A stretch of DNA of 64,000 bases. Origin: Carposina sasakii (Eukaryota; Arthropoda; Insecta; Lepidoptera; Carposinidae). The position numbers were made by a program, and so were the translations under genes. The stretch lies in contig CP053163.1 of assembly GCA_014607495.2 (NCBI GenBank), forward strand, positions 3,452,716-3,516,715. Direction: 5' to 3'. A model generated the notes under the pieces. It was not told the origin of the DNA, did not search any database, and saw only the letters and a program-made list of their open reading frames with translations. Positions within the stretch are counted from its first letter, which is position 1. Every line of letters starts with the position of its first letter. This document shows positions 44,701 through 55,262 of this stretch, piece after piece.

Positions 44701-47700
44701 GCCGCGTGCCAAACAAAATATACCTACATACATGCAAACCTATACCCCATTTTTTTAAAGATAGAAATCTTACTTTCGAAGAAGCATTGTTTGTAAACTA
44801 TCTATATTGATGTATCCTACTAAAAAGTTCACTTTTGTGTTTGCGAAATCATCTTCTTTAGGTTTTTTATAGTGCAAACTTTATACAGAGTAGGTACTAT
44901 GGAATTGAGTAGAAAACTCTTTAGGAACTATTGATGATAATAATACACAAAATTGTGCCTAATAAAAAACCTGATTTCGTTCTTTCGGATCTTTTATAAA
45001 ATGAGGTATAAATGCACTCGAAAACATAACCTTTATTCTGGGGCAGTTGGATAAAAAGTTAAACTAAATAAACATTGCCTAAATTTGACTGCTGTTTCTA
45101 AAATTTTGCTATCAAATGTCATTACTAAACAGTATTTAACTTTAGACGCGTTTTGTCATAACACCAACACAGTCAAGTGCCTGACACACCCACTATTCAC
45201 ATGTAGTGCCACGTAGTAAGGGGTGAGCCTACCGCCGTTTATCAGAACCTATATAGTTGAAATTAATTTCCTTACCCGTGCTATCTCTAAATACCTATAC
45301 TGTTACATAGATTTTTTTTTCACACACTACACAACACATTAACCTTGTCCCACACTAAGATCCCTAAGGTTTTGCGTCGTGGGTACTTAAAGCAACGGTA
45401 TAAAAATACATAAGTATAGAAACATCCATGACTCAGAAACAAACATCAATATTCATCATATCAATGTTTGCACCTACCGGGATTCGAACCCAGGACTTAT
45501 GGCTTCGTAGGCAGGGTCACTACCTACTAGACCAATCGGTCGGTAGATACAATAATAAACAAAGGTAAGATAATAAAATAATCATTGAGATATTTTACAA
45601 GATAAACTTCAATAGCACAATGAGAAATAACAGTAGTTTATGATATGATTTTACTTTTAAGGACAACTGCACAATGTGTCATAAACATAAAATCCTAAGC
45701 TATAGGTATATTATGGCTTGTTTGTGATGGATATATAAAGTATGTCTTATAAGATGATTGAATAGATAAATGGAACCTGTTACGCGAAAACGTTCCAATC
45801 CACAGACAGGTCAAACGGAGACAATTGAGTTTGATGTCTAACTTAATAACTTCCCCAATATAACTTAAACGATATCCATGTTCTTCATGGTTGGATCATT
45901 ATTATTATTATTATGCAACTTTAATGGTAAATTGTATAGAAATAAAACGTTTCATGAGGGTTGAATCATTTTTTAATGGCTGATAGTGTGGTTTGAAATG
46001 TTTTGAAGATTAGAGCAAATAATTTATTAACCAAAGAGTCTAGAGAGTCTGGGTCTTCCGCTAAAATAAATAAATAAATAAATCATGAATTTAATGCAAG
46101 TAAAAATGCTAGTAATAATAGAGTCAGACTCCAGTTAACACCAAATTTATCAACAATGCCGGCATGGATGAAGTCATCGTCAAAAGGTGATTATTGTTTG
46201 TTCAATCAAAAGAACAATTCCTATTTGTTATGCGGCCATTAAAAGTTCACACCATTAATATGAAGAATGCATTTTCTATTCCACATACAATTAAGCATTA
46301 AAACACAATATGATTGCTTCTTAATTGGACTAGTTGTAAGTGTTTTTAATTACATTACTTATGTCTCGATTCTCAGACAAAATTAGAACTCTGACTAGAC
46401 AGTCATACTGTAAAAGTTATGTGACATGACATATTGCCAGTTTCTTAAATGCCAAACAACTGCTGATTTAGCTCTTATTTTATTTATGTGACATATTACT
46501 ATCCTGGATTTTTGCTGTGTCCTGAATTTCAGCATATCACTTTATCCAGTATAACACACAAAAGAAATCTGAAAAGAAATATCTTTTCATTTCATGCTCA
46601 ATATTAGAACATATATGTAATGTGAGCCACTCTGACTATCACACTTTAAGTGTGAGACAATATTGAGTATAAACTTAAAATTTGTCTACCTGCCCTTTTC
46701 TGTGACAGATTTTACTTTAAGAGTTTAGAGAGACAGACATAACTAATTGTACAGTACAACAAGGTAAATAATGGACATAAGCTTACTTCAGGTTTATTTG
46801 ATTTTTCTAATGTTGTATGATTTCTGATATTTTGATATATGTGTGTATAAAAATAAAAAGTGACAATTACGAAAGTGCACTGAAAGCTACTAACAAGAAT
46901 AATCTACAAAGTAGAAGAATTCTTACTTGTTAAATAAATGGTTATCGACTTTGAGCTTAGAGTAAGCTCTGAAGTCATCAGGAAGCAGCATGACTGGTAT
47001 TGATACATGACTCAATTCATTTATCTGAAAAGGAAAACTTGTGACAAAATGGTGACATGATTGAATAAAGATTAAATAAAGCTACAAATGAAATACCTAT
47101 AATGGAAATGTTGTTGAATAGACCTATACTATGTTATTACAAGAGATTGTAAACATTGTTAAAGCTAGACATTGTCAAAATTAGACAGATATTACAAACA
47201 TTTTTCTGTCAAATGTAATTTTTAAACAGCGTCTGAGATATGGTTTAGTTATAACACAAATAGAATGTGATATGACATACAATGAGATGCAAAAAGGGCA
47301 AATGGAACATCACTGATGGTCTGGTTTCTGAGAGCTTGTTCTAGAAGTTATGCTCTCCACAAGAAAATGGTAGGCGGACAATATCTTGGATGTGTTGGAC
47401 CCTAGTGGATATTATAGTTTGGTGACTCGGGTGTGTAAGAGCTTGAATTCTAGAAGAGAGGCTGTCCAAGAAAACAATGAGGAGATAATATTTTGGATGT
47501 GTTGGACCCTAGTGGATATTATTCATATTTTTTAAATATTTTAAATCAAGCCTGTAGTCCCCAGAGTTCAAAATATGTCCTTTGTATCATTGCTACATGT
47601 ACAATGTAATACAAAGTTGGGTTCTAGTGTTAGTTGTTATAGTAAAAAATGAATTTAATTCATTAATGGTACACTCCATCCATGTGTGTTTTGTTAGCCA

Positions 47701-48523
47701 ATCATTTATCCAAACATCTTTGGCCAATCACTGTTTTGTTGTTATACTATAAGCTATACTATAAGTTATGTCAACATACTGATTTGCCAAAAAAGGTGGC
47801 AGTATTAACTATTTAATAACAAAATAATCAACTATTTATAGCCAATGACAAATCAACAATTCACTGTTAATAAATTTGATTATGTGCCAAATTGTGGCAT
47901 TTACAATTTACATAAAGCTAAATATAACATTTTATTTTGACATAGATGTTATGATCAGATAGACTCACTTAAGAAATGAAAATAGTGGATAAAAAACAGG
48001 TTCTCCTTGTCAATATGTATTTACAATAACAACATATTTGTGTTGCAAAGTTTTCTTATGGTAACTGATGGAATTTGAACTATACTAAAGACAGTAGAGA
48101 TCTTTGTAATTCTGTGACTATAGGAGGTAGTTATATTTATATTTTAAATAATTTGCTGTTATCTAGAAAGAGATTATCTGGCAACTTGAAATACTCATCT
48201 AGTGGTGAATTCAATAATTACGTCAAACCGAATTTTAAGTACAGAAAAGGAAAAAAACAGCGGCACTATACCACAACAATCAATTCGTATAGGAAATGAC
48301 ATAATGGTCTTGCGAGATTCTGAGCAATAGCCCTAAATCGGATTAGTGTGCAGTAACGACTAGTAGTTTATGCAAATGTATTCCAGGTACTTACGGTGTG
48401 GTTCACCCCCCACATGAAAACAGACAGTAGTGGTTCATTAGCCCGAAACAATTTCACTTTCTGATGTTTTACGCGAATATGTTTCTTCTTTAGTTTGCTC
48501 AAACCTGTGTTGGGAACGGACAT
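35789..48523 (-). CDS. PIP4K: Phosphatidylinositol 5-phosphate 4-kinase (type II PIP kinase)
   Basis: Phosphorylates PI5P at the 4-position to make PI(4,5)P2; acts in cytosol, endomembranes and nucleus. Exons (minus): 48523-48395, 47024-46927, 44370-44260, 41111-40973, 39453-39323, 38921-38753, 37794-37640, 37312-37200, 36222-36152, 35911-35789; product 412 aa; every phase matches. Seen in order: [78 protein letters not shown] and the catalytic-loop [11 protein letters not shown]. An acidic Glu/Ala/Asp-rich insert follows (about residues 280-310). The metal-binding [10 protein letters not shown] and the activation-loop [14 protein letters not shown] are type II, not type I (PIP5K). The gene is intact. 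Its introns contain at least ten repeat insertions. Confidence 0.95.
36493..36918. repeat. Dispersed repeat, family D, copy 2 (PIP4K intron 9)
   Basis: Strong match to 19667-20132 from GGAGTAGCGGCTAAGTATAT to CCTCCTCTTTTAT. Flanks GATAAAACTC and GATATAACTC may be a worn target duplication. In the last sixth it has extra bases (TTGCCACACG) absent from copy 1. Confidence 0.7.
37055..37138 (-). repeat. Diverged relative of the LINE's 92-bp flanking repeat
   Basis: On the minus strand it reads ...TTTTTTGTATGCAG, then ATAATGTAGTCGTACAC and GAACTTTTCGGTGAAAC, aligning across the 92-bp repeat with several substitutions and gaps. The match extends into the GCACTCT found only beyond the right copy. 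Confidence 0.6.
37907..38150. repeat. Family B element, copy 2, damaged right end
   Basis: The left tip TATACAGGGTGTAACAGAAA and the interior (CCTATTTCTAAAATTTGAGA, ATACTATCTGGAAAAATAAA) match 54319-54593. The right tip is lost. Lies in PIP4K intron 6. Confidence 0.65.
38677..38745 (+). mobile_element. Fragment of the (ATG)n-tailed element next to a splice donor
   Basis: CTTGTGGCTTGCCCTGGGAG, GGCCTACGTCCAGCAGT and CACAATAGGTTGGTG match the 3' part of the 6600-6871 family. It ends within about 10 bases of the PIP4K exon 6 donor (exon edge 38753). Confidence 0.6.
39487..39603. repeat. Palindromic MITE-like element, family A, copy 3
   Basis: Tips GGGGTAAGCATGAACATTT and GAGAGGTTTACTGTACTTAC. 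Inverted relative to 14597-14714. It lies in PIP4K intron 4, its near edge 33 bases from the exon 5 acceptor. Confidence 0.65.
40755..40958 (+). repeat. 21-bp minisatellite, about ten copies
   Basis: The unit CTTGCATCTTTCAAATTCAAG is repeated in direct tandem with about 5-20% changes between copies. It lies in PIP4K intron 4 just downstream of the exon 4 donor (exon edge 40973). The open frame through it is a consequence of the 21-base period. Confidence 0.9.
41970..42160 (+). mobile_element. tRNA-derived SINE, copy 1
   Basis: tRNA-like head with B box GGTTCGAATCC and A box-like TTAGTGTAGTAGG. The body is ATTGATATGATGAATATTTA, then TTATACCGTTGCTTAGTACCC. Lies in PIP4K intron 3. A Helitron-like start (TCTATACATATACTAATA) follows directly at about 42161. 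Confidence 0.7.
42551..42757 (-). mobile_element. (ATG)n-tailed short element, minus copy
   Basis: Reverse complement of the 6600-6871 family, from the CATCATCG tail through GCAGTCCACTGCTGGACGTA to the GTATCGTACGAGGCGATTAA block. The 5' part is cut after CCGTGGGTATC. Lies in PIP4K intron 3. Confidence 0.75.
43860..44070. repeat. Compound inverted repeat with ATTGGT(A/G)GATATCA units
   Basis: Alternating GATATCTACCAATCAAAT and ATGATTGGTAGATATCA blocks in opposite orientation, bounded by GCTATGCTATGC and GCATAGCGTAGC. Probably two MITE copies or one folded element. Lies in PIP4K intron 3; no coding. Confidence 0.55.
44443..44585. repeat. Family E short element, copy 2
   Basis: Tips GGTCGATTCCGGTAGTCACA and TGTGACTGCCGGAATCGACC, about 143 bases. 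The interior has CTTAGTCAGGTCTATCTCTA. Lies in PIP4K intron 2, 73 bases upstream of the exon 3 acceptor. Confidence 0.75.
45050..45175. repeat. Family F element, diverged copy
   Basis: TAAACATTGCCTAAATTTGA, CTATCAAATGTCATTACTAA and TTTTGTCATAACACC resemble 35312-35445. The left tip is weak. Confidence 0.45.
45312..45544 (-). mobile_element. tRNA-derived SINE, copy 2
   Basis: On the minus strand: A box TGGTCTAGTAGG, B box GGTTCGAATCC, then body and an A-rich end, matching 41970-42160 throughout. The frequent ending TTAGGGATCTTAGTGTGGGA is better kept here. Lies in PIP4K intron 2. Confidence 0.75.
47132..47270. repeat. Family F element, copy 3 (PIP4K intron 1)
   Basis: GTTATTACAAGAGATTGTAA at the left and TTTAGTTATAACACAAAT at the right, with the inner arms TAGACATTGTCAAAATTAGA and CTGTCAAATGTAATTTTTAA. 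Confidence 0.6.
47339..47535 (+). repeat. ~109-bp imperfect tandem duplication
   Basis: TTCTAGAAG starts each unit (47339, 47448), and GGATGTGTTGGACCCTAGTG plus GATATTAT occurs in both. Lies in PIP4K intron 1, non-coding. Confidence 0.75.
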
Positions 48524-49759
48524 TTTGGTTGGATTTACTTACAAGAGTCACAGTACAAACACTAGATAATTTAGCAGCACGCTAACTAAACTAAACCATT
48601 TTTAAAGATGTATTTACTAATCAGAAATAATTAAAATCAATTTTATCAATTTATATAAATCCGACGACCATCAGACACAAACCAGTGAATATCTCACTGA
48701 CACAGTCACAAACGGTTTTTTGACAGAATAATTTTTTTTAATGTTGCCATATCTAATTTGAAAAATAGGGATGTAAAGCGGAGCATAGTAATATGTGATT
48801 TTATTCCAGTGCTAAAGCTCATTACATACGAGAGAATGTCGTCTCAATATTATTTAAGATTTCCAATCAAATTGTATCTTTTGGATAGTGCTCCTCTGAA
48901 CCAAACTCTGAACTTGTGAAAGGCCAGCTGGAGTGAAGTAAGAATACAACACGAAAATTCATTAGCTGCACAGAATATTATATGAGAACGGTTCGCGCGC
49001 TATTGACTCGGTCCATGAGGGACGTGGCTCGGGCTGCCTCGGGCGCACGTTGCCTCGGCCATAGATTTATTATGCCTCGGCCGAGCGTGCTTCGCGGTCG
49101 AACCATCGGCTGTCGGTAACAGGCCGTACTCAAAGGTGGTCTAGAGTATATGGTGTATAGAAGGTGAATAGAAGGTGCCTCAGTGAGTGCGCTGTGCGTT
49201 CGGTGTGGACGGTCTGATTTGGCTCGCTAGCGCTTGTTGTATGTAGGTTTATCGTGAACTTGATGCTCGGGGACTTCTGATGGCTCGGCCTGCCTCGCCT
49301 CTGTGTTCCGTTGTGAATCTGGCTCGCAAGCCACTACATCGAGGAAATTTTAGAATGGAGCGAGATCCAATTAAGGCGCATCTCCAGTTTGTTTCTAATA
49401 ATATACATATATCTTTACCATTTAGGCGCCCTCTAGGATTTGGCGCCTGGAGCGACTGCTCCGTTCGCCGTATGGGCGAACCGGCCCTGGCGCGAGCCCA
49501 TACGCCTGCCACGCCTGGTGTGGACGCGGCTATTTACACAGTCCGAAGCAAATATACCTACCTACTTACCCTCTAATGGGTTATTTAGCTATTTCGCGGT
49601 AAATCCTCTGTGAGATTTACTTTCTCCAATAAATCTATTGGCAAGGAATGTAGAGTTGTATATTAACTTATCATTTATCAAAATAATAAAGCAATGGTTT
49701 TGAAATTTTAATTTCCTTTTAATATAAAACCAGATAGTAAAGAACATATTTCCTAAAGT
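48524..49759. other. PIP4K promoter side and GC-rich spacer before PSMB3 3' end
   Basis: Upstream region of PIP4K (leftward) followed by a GC-rich stretch (about 48990-49530) with repeated GCCTCGG and GGCTCG words. The frames there (49249-49576, both strands) have no recognisable domains and look like part of a repeat. No gene supported. Confidence 0.5.
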
Positions 49760-52389
49760 TTAATCCATTCTCGTCTTAACATGTTTCTCTGTGATCTTAT
49801 CCTTCTCGATGATGTAGACTACAGCACCCCAACCGGAAATGGCGTCGCGGTCTGCGGCGTTCACCAGAGCCTGGATAAATGAATAAATAAATAAAGACTG
49901 CATAGCAAAGGGTGAATTGGACTACATAAAATGATAAACATATCGTAGCCAAAAATCATCTCAACCATGGTACCTGTAGTTTGTGCTACTAGTCACTAAA
50001 AGAAATGTCGCTAAGACCCTTATGCATTTTTTTCCATAACCATAGTTAATTAGTTAATTCCATGTATATGTACAATAAATATAATTGTATAAAAAGTAAT
50101 CACCTGTGAAATAGTCTCGAAAAGCTCATCAGGTTTCAGGTTTGGTTCCCATAGAGCTTCACACATGCCGTAAAGTTGTTCTGAGCAGGTACCAGACACA
50201 ACAAAATCTTCTGGCTCATTGGGACACCCAATCTGTAAATTAATATAAAATTACATAGAAAACATTTGGGTAAGATAATTTTTTTAAAACGAAAAACCGA
50301 CTTCCTCCCAAAACTCGAGCTTACTAAAGTAAAATTTAACTAAAGGGCAAATATATATTGCGTTAAGCCGTGTACGAAACGTCCATTACTGGACGTAGGC
50401 CCCCCCCTGCCATAGGGGGATTTTGTTACTAAAAAGTTCCACTATCTGTTTTTCAGCGGCTCCATCATCAGACCCTCGTTTCCTTTATATTATGTGTAGC
50501 TGACCAAAATTCTCTATAAAAATCTAAAAACGGACTACTCGTGCCTTTTATATTTGAGGATATCCCTAGATTCCTTAGAGATTCCATCATCAGATGTTAT
50601 GTTTTATATGTAGGTGATCAAAACGCTCAGTAAAAGTATAAAAACAGACTACATGTGCCTACAATATTCGAGGATTGCCCTCGATTTCTCCAAGATCCCA
50701 TCATCAGATCCTGATGTGGTGAATATGGGACCAACCTGGAAGTACACCATGACCAACTATAAAAAAAAAATTGAAATCGGTTCATAAATGATGGAGTTCT
50801 GAGGTAACACACATAAAAAAAAAATAAAAAAAAAAAACATACAGACGAATTGATAACCTCTCTTTTTGAAGTCGGTTAATAAAAAGACACCACAACACTA
50901 ACTTTCAAACTTTTTAGTTGTCAGAGTTGCAACATTCCAAGCATAGTGCTGAATTTTACACAAACCCATGACTTTCTTACTAATCCTGTTCTCATGACAA
51001 ATTTAGGTTTGTTAAGTGTGCTCGCCCACCCTTCCCAAAGAGTACATGCTAATTTATTTTTGTACTAGGTAATAGTGAACAGTTTAATAAACTGATAATC
51101 ATGGAAACAGCATCTCCCTTATATAAGTAATCTATACATATAATAATAATGTAACGGATTGCTGTCTGTACATGGAAGATATATGAGAAAAAATATTATA
51201 GGAGGTCTTTATCAATGCACTAGAACCCAAAATATTAATTTTCTGTGCAGTCTGTTTGTCTGTGCGTTTGTGCAAGCTAATCTTAGAAATGGCTCAACTG
51301 ATTTCGATGCAGTTTTCAGGAATAATTGTGACAGGTCCCACTTAACATATAGGCTACTTTTTATCCGGGATAATTTCCACATTTTGTTTTTTCTGTAGTC
51401 CACGCGGACGGAGTCGCGGGCGTCCACTAGTTCTAAATAATTTATTACATTGATATTTATGAAGAAAGAGACATTGCTTGAGTTAATCAGCCTGGGAAGC
51501 AAGTGACCACCTGTTAAAAACAGCTTAAGAACTAAATAAATATCTAAACTTCTCTTACCAGATCCATATTGCAGACATATGGAGTGTTATCATGAGGATC
51601 TAAGCCGGCAATGACTGGTTCAATGAAGTAGGGCCCAAATCTCCTCTCATAAAGGAGGTTTGATAGCATAGCTGAGAAGGTTTTTGGTCTCATTATCCTA
51701 TTTTCTTTCAGTTCATACAGGTTCATTCTGGAAATACATAATTTTGGAAAATGTGGTAATTTCTGACCATCACACTTAAATGTAATAATTTTAAGTTTAA
51801 ATGTGGCAGTTATAATCAACCATACTTTATGCAATTAGCTCATGTACCAAAAATTCTCATTATTAAACACATTAGTTTTAATTTCTGAGTATTTTTATAT
51901 AAAAAATTAGGGTTTAATAGTGTTTGTTTACCTGAATTTAAGTCTCTGGAATACTGTTTGTGTATCTGTGGCAAGTCCGGGTAAACCAACATACAAGGAG
52001 GGTCCCATCTGGTACACTTTAGGGAAGTTGGTGGACACCGTCTGGGCCTGAATACCGTAGCGTTTATCTGTGGCTATAGCCACGCAGTCTTGGCCCTTCA
52101 TGGCCACAACAGCACCACCATTGTATGCTAATATAGACTGAAAATGTTGAAGAGAAAAATTGTGAATAACACTTGTAATATACAAATGGGGATTGCTGCT
52201 GATTCAACTAAACAATAAAAGGGCTAATTATACATTGGTAGCATGTTGTTATAACCTTATTATACCAAAAAACATTGAATTTTGCATTGTAATGATTGGG
52301 ACGCTATAACCAAATTTAAAGTTGTTAATTGGCATATCAGTGTTGTATATTCTATCAGGATTTACAATGTGATCAAAATTACTTACCAT
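49760..52389 (-). CDS. PSMB3: Proteasome subunit beta type-3
   Basis: Non-catalytic beta-3 subunit of the 20S proteasome core. Exons (minus): 52389-52387 (the ATG alone, directly followed by GTAAGT), 52137-51932, 51727-51559, 50232-50104, 49870-49760; product 205 aa, the usual length. Seen: [97 protein letters not shown], and C-terminal [14 protein letters not shown]. There is no Thr1 nucleophile after a propeptide, as expected for beta-3. Intron 3 carries a complete short Helitron. Intact by all splice phases. Confidence 0.95.
50383..50430 (-). repeat. Fragment of the (ATG)n-tailed element
   Basis: CATTACTGGACGTAGGCCCC and CCTGCCATAGGGGG match part of the 42551-42757 copy. Very short remnant in PSMB3 intron 3. 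Confidence 0.5.
51131..51430 (+). mobile_element. Complete 300-bp non-autonomous Helitron in PSMB3 intron 3
   Basis: Starts TCTATACATATAATAATAAT and ends with hairpin GCGGACGGAGTCGCGGGCGT then CCACTAG. The base before is A and the base after is T, the Helitron A/T insertion site. No coding capacity. Short frames at 51159-51502 lie within it. Confidence 0.85.
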
Positions 52390-52920
52390 TTTAATAAATT
52401 AACTAATGTATTATGCGTATTTCAAAGAAATAATGAAAATTGCTATTTTAAAATACCGAAAAATGACAATCATCCAGCGATGGCAACCACAGATAATAAA
52501 CTTGATTTTTGACATTGACAGTTTTACATTTTTAAACTCCCGAACAAAGACAATAGAATAAAGTCCACGCAGTCACTGATCAAATTGATTTAAATTGTTA
52601 CAGATTATAAGGAGCTGGATAGCTAGGGAAAGGAACTCCATATAAAAGCACCCGTTCCAAATGATTAGTTAGAACACATTGGATCTTTTGCTGCAATAAT
52701 TTTGGTACTTGTTCAGTATATCTGTATTTGCCTGGCTGTCACACATACCCTGTATAATGACTTTATCTGTGTATCGAACATAATAGGAATAACCTACCTA
52801 TGTATCCATCCATTAATCTAAACTTTCGTATAAAATTAAAAGGTACGTTTAGGTGGAAATCGGTTTTATTTAATTCTATAGCTACTTAATACGAATAGGT
52901 ATTTCAAAATATCGAATAAT

Positions 52921-54021
52921 CTACAGTGGTTTTATAGCCAGCAGTTCCTTAGCATAATCTTGCAAACGTGCAGTCATATTAAATCCCCATTGATCTCTTA
53001 CTTGCCGACACAAGTTCAAATCGACATTTACTATAAGTAGTCCATCCTTAACTTTTGATAAACTTCTTGTTCTATAACCATTGGGAGCAGAAACGTAGCT
53101 GGAACCATAGTAGATTCTCGATACAGTTTTCTCAGCGGAAGATTTAACAGAAAAGTTTTCAGTCCCCACTCTATTGATGCTGCAAGTATAATATCCATTG
53201 GCAACAGCTGCATTCCGAGCTTCAACGCCCCAAAATGCTTCTCCAAATTCACCTATAGTTGCACATGGGTTAAAAACTATTTCGGCACCATTTATTGCAA
53301 ACATCAACCAATTTAGTGCATGATGGCGACCATAGCAAATATTTACGGCTATTTTTCCATACTTAGTATTGAATACAGGATGTCCCAAATTGCCAGAAGA
53401 ATAATATGACGTTTCACTAAAGCTTCCAGTGCTTGGAAGATGATTTTTGCGATGTTTTCCCATTACTCTTCCGGTATCATCTATAACTACAGCTGTATTC
53501 CACCAAACACCATTATCATTTTCTAAAATTGGCGATATTATTACCATTTTATGCTGCACAGCCAGTTTACTTAAGAAAATTATGCTTGGGCCTGTTTCCG
53601 CTGATTCGGCAAAATCTTCCCATATCTTTTTCTCCTTCGTGCACAAAAAGAACGGCATAGACCAAGTTTCTTGTAAACAAAGAATATTTACTCCCTCTGA
53701 TGCTGCTACATTAATAATCCTTTCCACTCTTTTGAAAATAGCTTCTCTTTGATCTTTGATGGGCTTAGCAGCTGGTAATACAGATGCATTTTGTATAAGT
53801 CCCAATTTCACTAGTCGTGGTGCTCTCAATTCTTCTTCTACAGCGTGAAAAGAGGATGTAAGAACCTCAAAGTTATCCACTGCTGCAGCTGCTACAGAAG
53901 CTTTCTTTATTTTAATCTCACAATGATCTTCTCGTCCGTAATGTATGCGATTAAAAATCCGTAACTGTTCTGGAATTAAGTTTTTACGCAACAGTTCGTC
54001 AATAGTTTCACATTTTTCCAT
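52921..54021 (-). CDS. Diverged beta-ureidopropionase-like protein
   Basis: 366 aa, single exon. A nitrilase-superfamily (beta-alanine synthase) protein, clearly paralogous to the gene at 55263. Catalytic triad kept: E118 (LQETWSMPF), K192 (GKHRKNHLP), C229 (VNICYGRHH). Differences: HIPRVGDFNES is STGSFSETS-like here; the segment after the conserved Asn-Arg-Val-Gly is shortened and altered (FSVKSSAEKTVSRIYYG in place of the DGK.AH..LG loop); and about 20 C-terminal residues are missing. Codon use is much more A+T-rich than the neighbour. The changed loops line the active site or subunit contacts in the family, so substrate or regulation may differ; that is inference. AATAAA on this strand lies about 50 bases after the stop. 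Confidence 0.85.
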   Translation of the reverse strand: MEKCETIDELLRKNLIPEQLRIFNRIHYGREDHCEIKIKKASVAAAAVDNFEVLTSSFHAVEEELRAPRLVKLGLIQNASVLPAAKPIKDQREAIFKRVERIINVAASEGVNILCLQETWSMPFFLCTKEKKIWEDFAESAETGPSIIFLSKLAVQHKMVIISPILENDNGVWWNTAVVIDDTGRVMGKHRKNHLPSTGSFSETSYYSSGNLGHPVFNTKYGKIAVNICYGRHHALNWLMFAINGAEIVFNPCATIGEFGEAFWGVEARNAAVANGYYTCSINRVGTENFSVKSSAEKTVSRIYYGSSYVSAPNGYRTRSLSKVKDGLLIVNVDLNLCRQVRDQWGFNMTARLQDYAKELLAIKPL

Positions 54022-54318
54022 TATAAAAAATAATATAAATTATGAAATTACTTACAAGTAAATAAGTATAACAACGAGTGTCTATGAAGATAATGAATAT
54101 TGCGAGGTGAAACACAGCTTGTTCTTACGTAACGCTGCTTCATGTTACGTAATGATCGGTATGTAGGTATAAAGTAGGCACAAACAGTACTCGTACAGTG
54201 TGGGTAAACAACAGTGTATGTAGGTACATAAATTGACTTAATCACTATTAAATACATAATTAACATACTTGATCCTTAGCTTGTTAAAATAAGTTTATCT
54301 AATAAATGACTAAGTACT

Positions 54319-54593
54319 TATACAGGGTGTAACAAAAGGGGTATGTTAAGCGAAAAGCGAAAAGCTATGTAAATAGCCCACTAAAAGAAACCTATCCACA
54401 AAATTTGAGACTCGAAATCGCATGTTTATTTTTCCAGATAGTATGGAGAATTCCTAAACAACTCTGAAATGTTCATACAATCTTGAAAAACAAACACGTG
54501 ATTTCGAGTCTCATATTTTGGAAATAGGTTCTTTATAGTGGGCTGTTTGCATAGCTTTTCGCTTAACATACCTTTTCTGTTACACCCTGTATA
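54319..54593. repeat. Palindromic MITE, family B, copy 3 (complete)
   Basis: Tips TATACAGGGTGTAACAAAAG and TTCTGTTACACCCTGTATA. The inversion continues inward through TATGTTAAGCGAAAAGC-type arms and TTTGAGACTCGAAATC, so nearly the whole 275 bases folds back. TA at both edges suits a Tc1/mariner origin. Confidence 0.8.
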
Positions 54594-55198
54594 TAACTAA
54601 GCTTTATTATTAAACATAGCATACCATACCATAATAGTCAGATGTTGTGGCTAGCTTTATAGCTAATTTAAATGATTAGGTATCTAACGCACCTATATAG
54701 TAGGATTGTCTACCATAAAAATAGTTCGTAACTTATTCATGTAAAAGCTACTGAACAGATATTGATGAAACTTGACAGTTATGTATCTTATACATCTATT
54801 AAACCACAAAATAGGTACCTGCTTAGATTATGTTAAAGCACATGTACAGTTAATGGAAAAATATAAATTACAGAATCCGAACTACAAGGTCTTGTGCCCA
54901 CACGATGTGTTACTGAATTTATTTCAGATTTTCTAACCCACCCAGGATCTTCAACACTGTGTTGTCGATGGTACCTGTTACTAAGAGATATTTGTTGCTA
55001 CGATAAGTACTGTTTACTCCTGCGATGATATTTAGTCACGTAGTCTCACATTAAGTTGTTTAGTTAGATTACTCAAATATTTTTACTCGGCTTGGATATT
55101 GTCTCAATTTTATCGCAGACTAGGGCGAAGGTCATCTGGATTGTCGGACCACACAGATAGATAAACAAGACCGGACTCGAATGCATTAAGGTTTACCT

Positions 55199-55233
55199 AT
55201 TTAAAGGCAGCAGTCGCATATCGCCACCAGTCG
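55199..55233 (+). promoter_or_regulatory. Likely core promoter of the rightward ureidopropionase gene
   Basis: TATTTAAAG (55199-55207) lies 20-28 bases before an initiator-like CCAGTCG (55227-55233), about 35 bases upstream of the start codon. The spacing fits a TATA/Inr core promoter with a short 5' UTR. Not experimentally supported. Confidence 0.5.
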
Positions 55234-55262
55234 ACAGCTATAGATCCTCTTAGACACACGTT

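Larger units (their letters stand above)
54022..55262. other. Shared upstream region of two head-to-head ureidopropionase genes
   Basis: 1241 bases. Contains the family B palindrome (54319-54593) nearer the leftward gene, and a TATA-type promoter just before the rightward gene. No ORF of note. Confidence 0.6.

Noticed and set aside
49249..49576. Overlapping ORFs on both strands between PIP4K and PSMB3
   Set aside because: They follow from high GC content (few stops) in a GCCTCGG-rich repeat; no domain is visible.
51928..52185. PSMB3 starting at the Met at 52185
   Set aside because: The 17 extra residues match no family N-terminus; splicing from the ATG at 52389 to 52137 gives the conserved [11 protein letters not shown].
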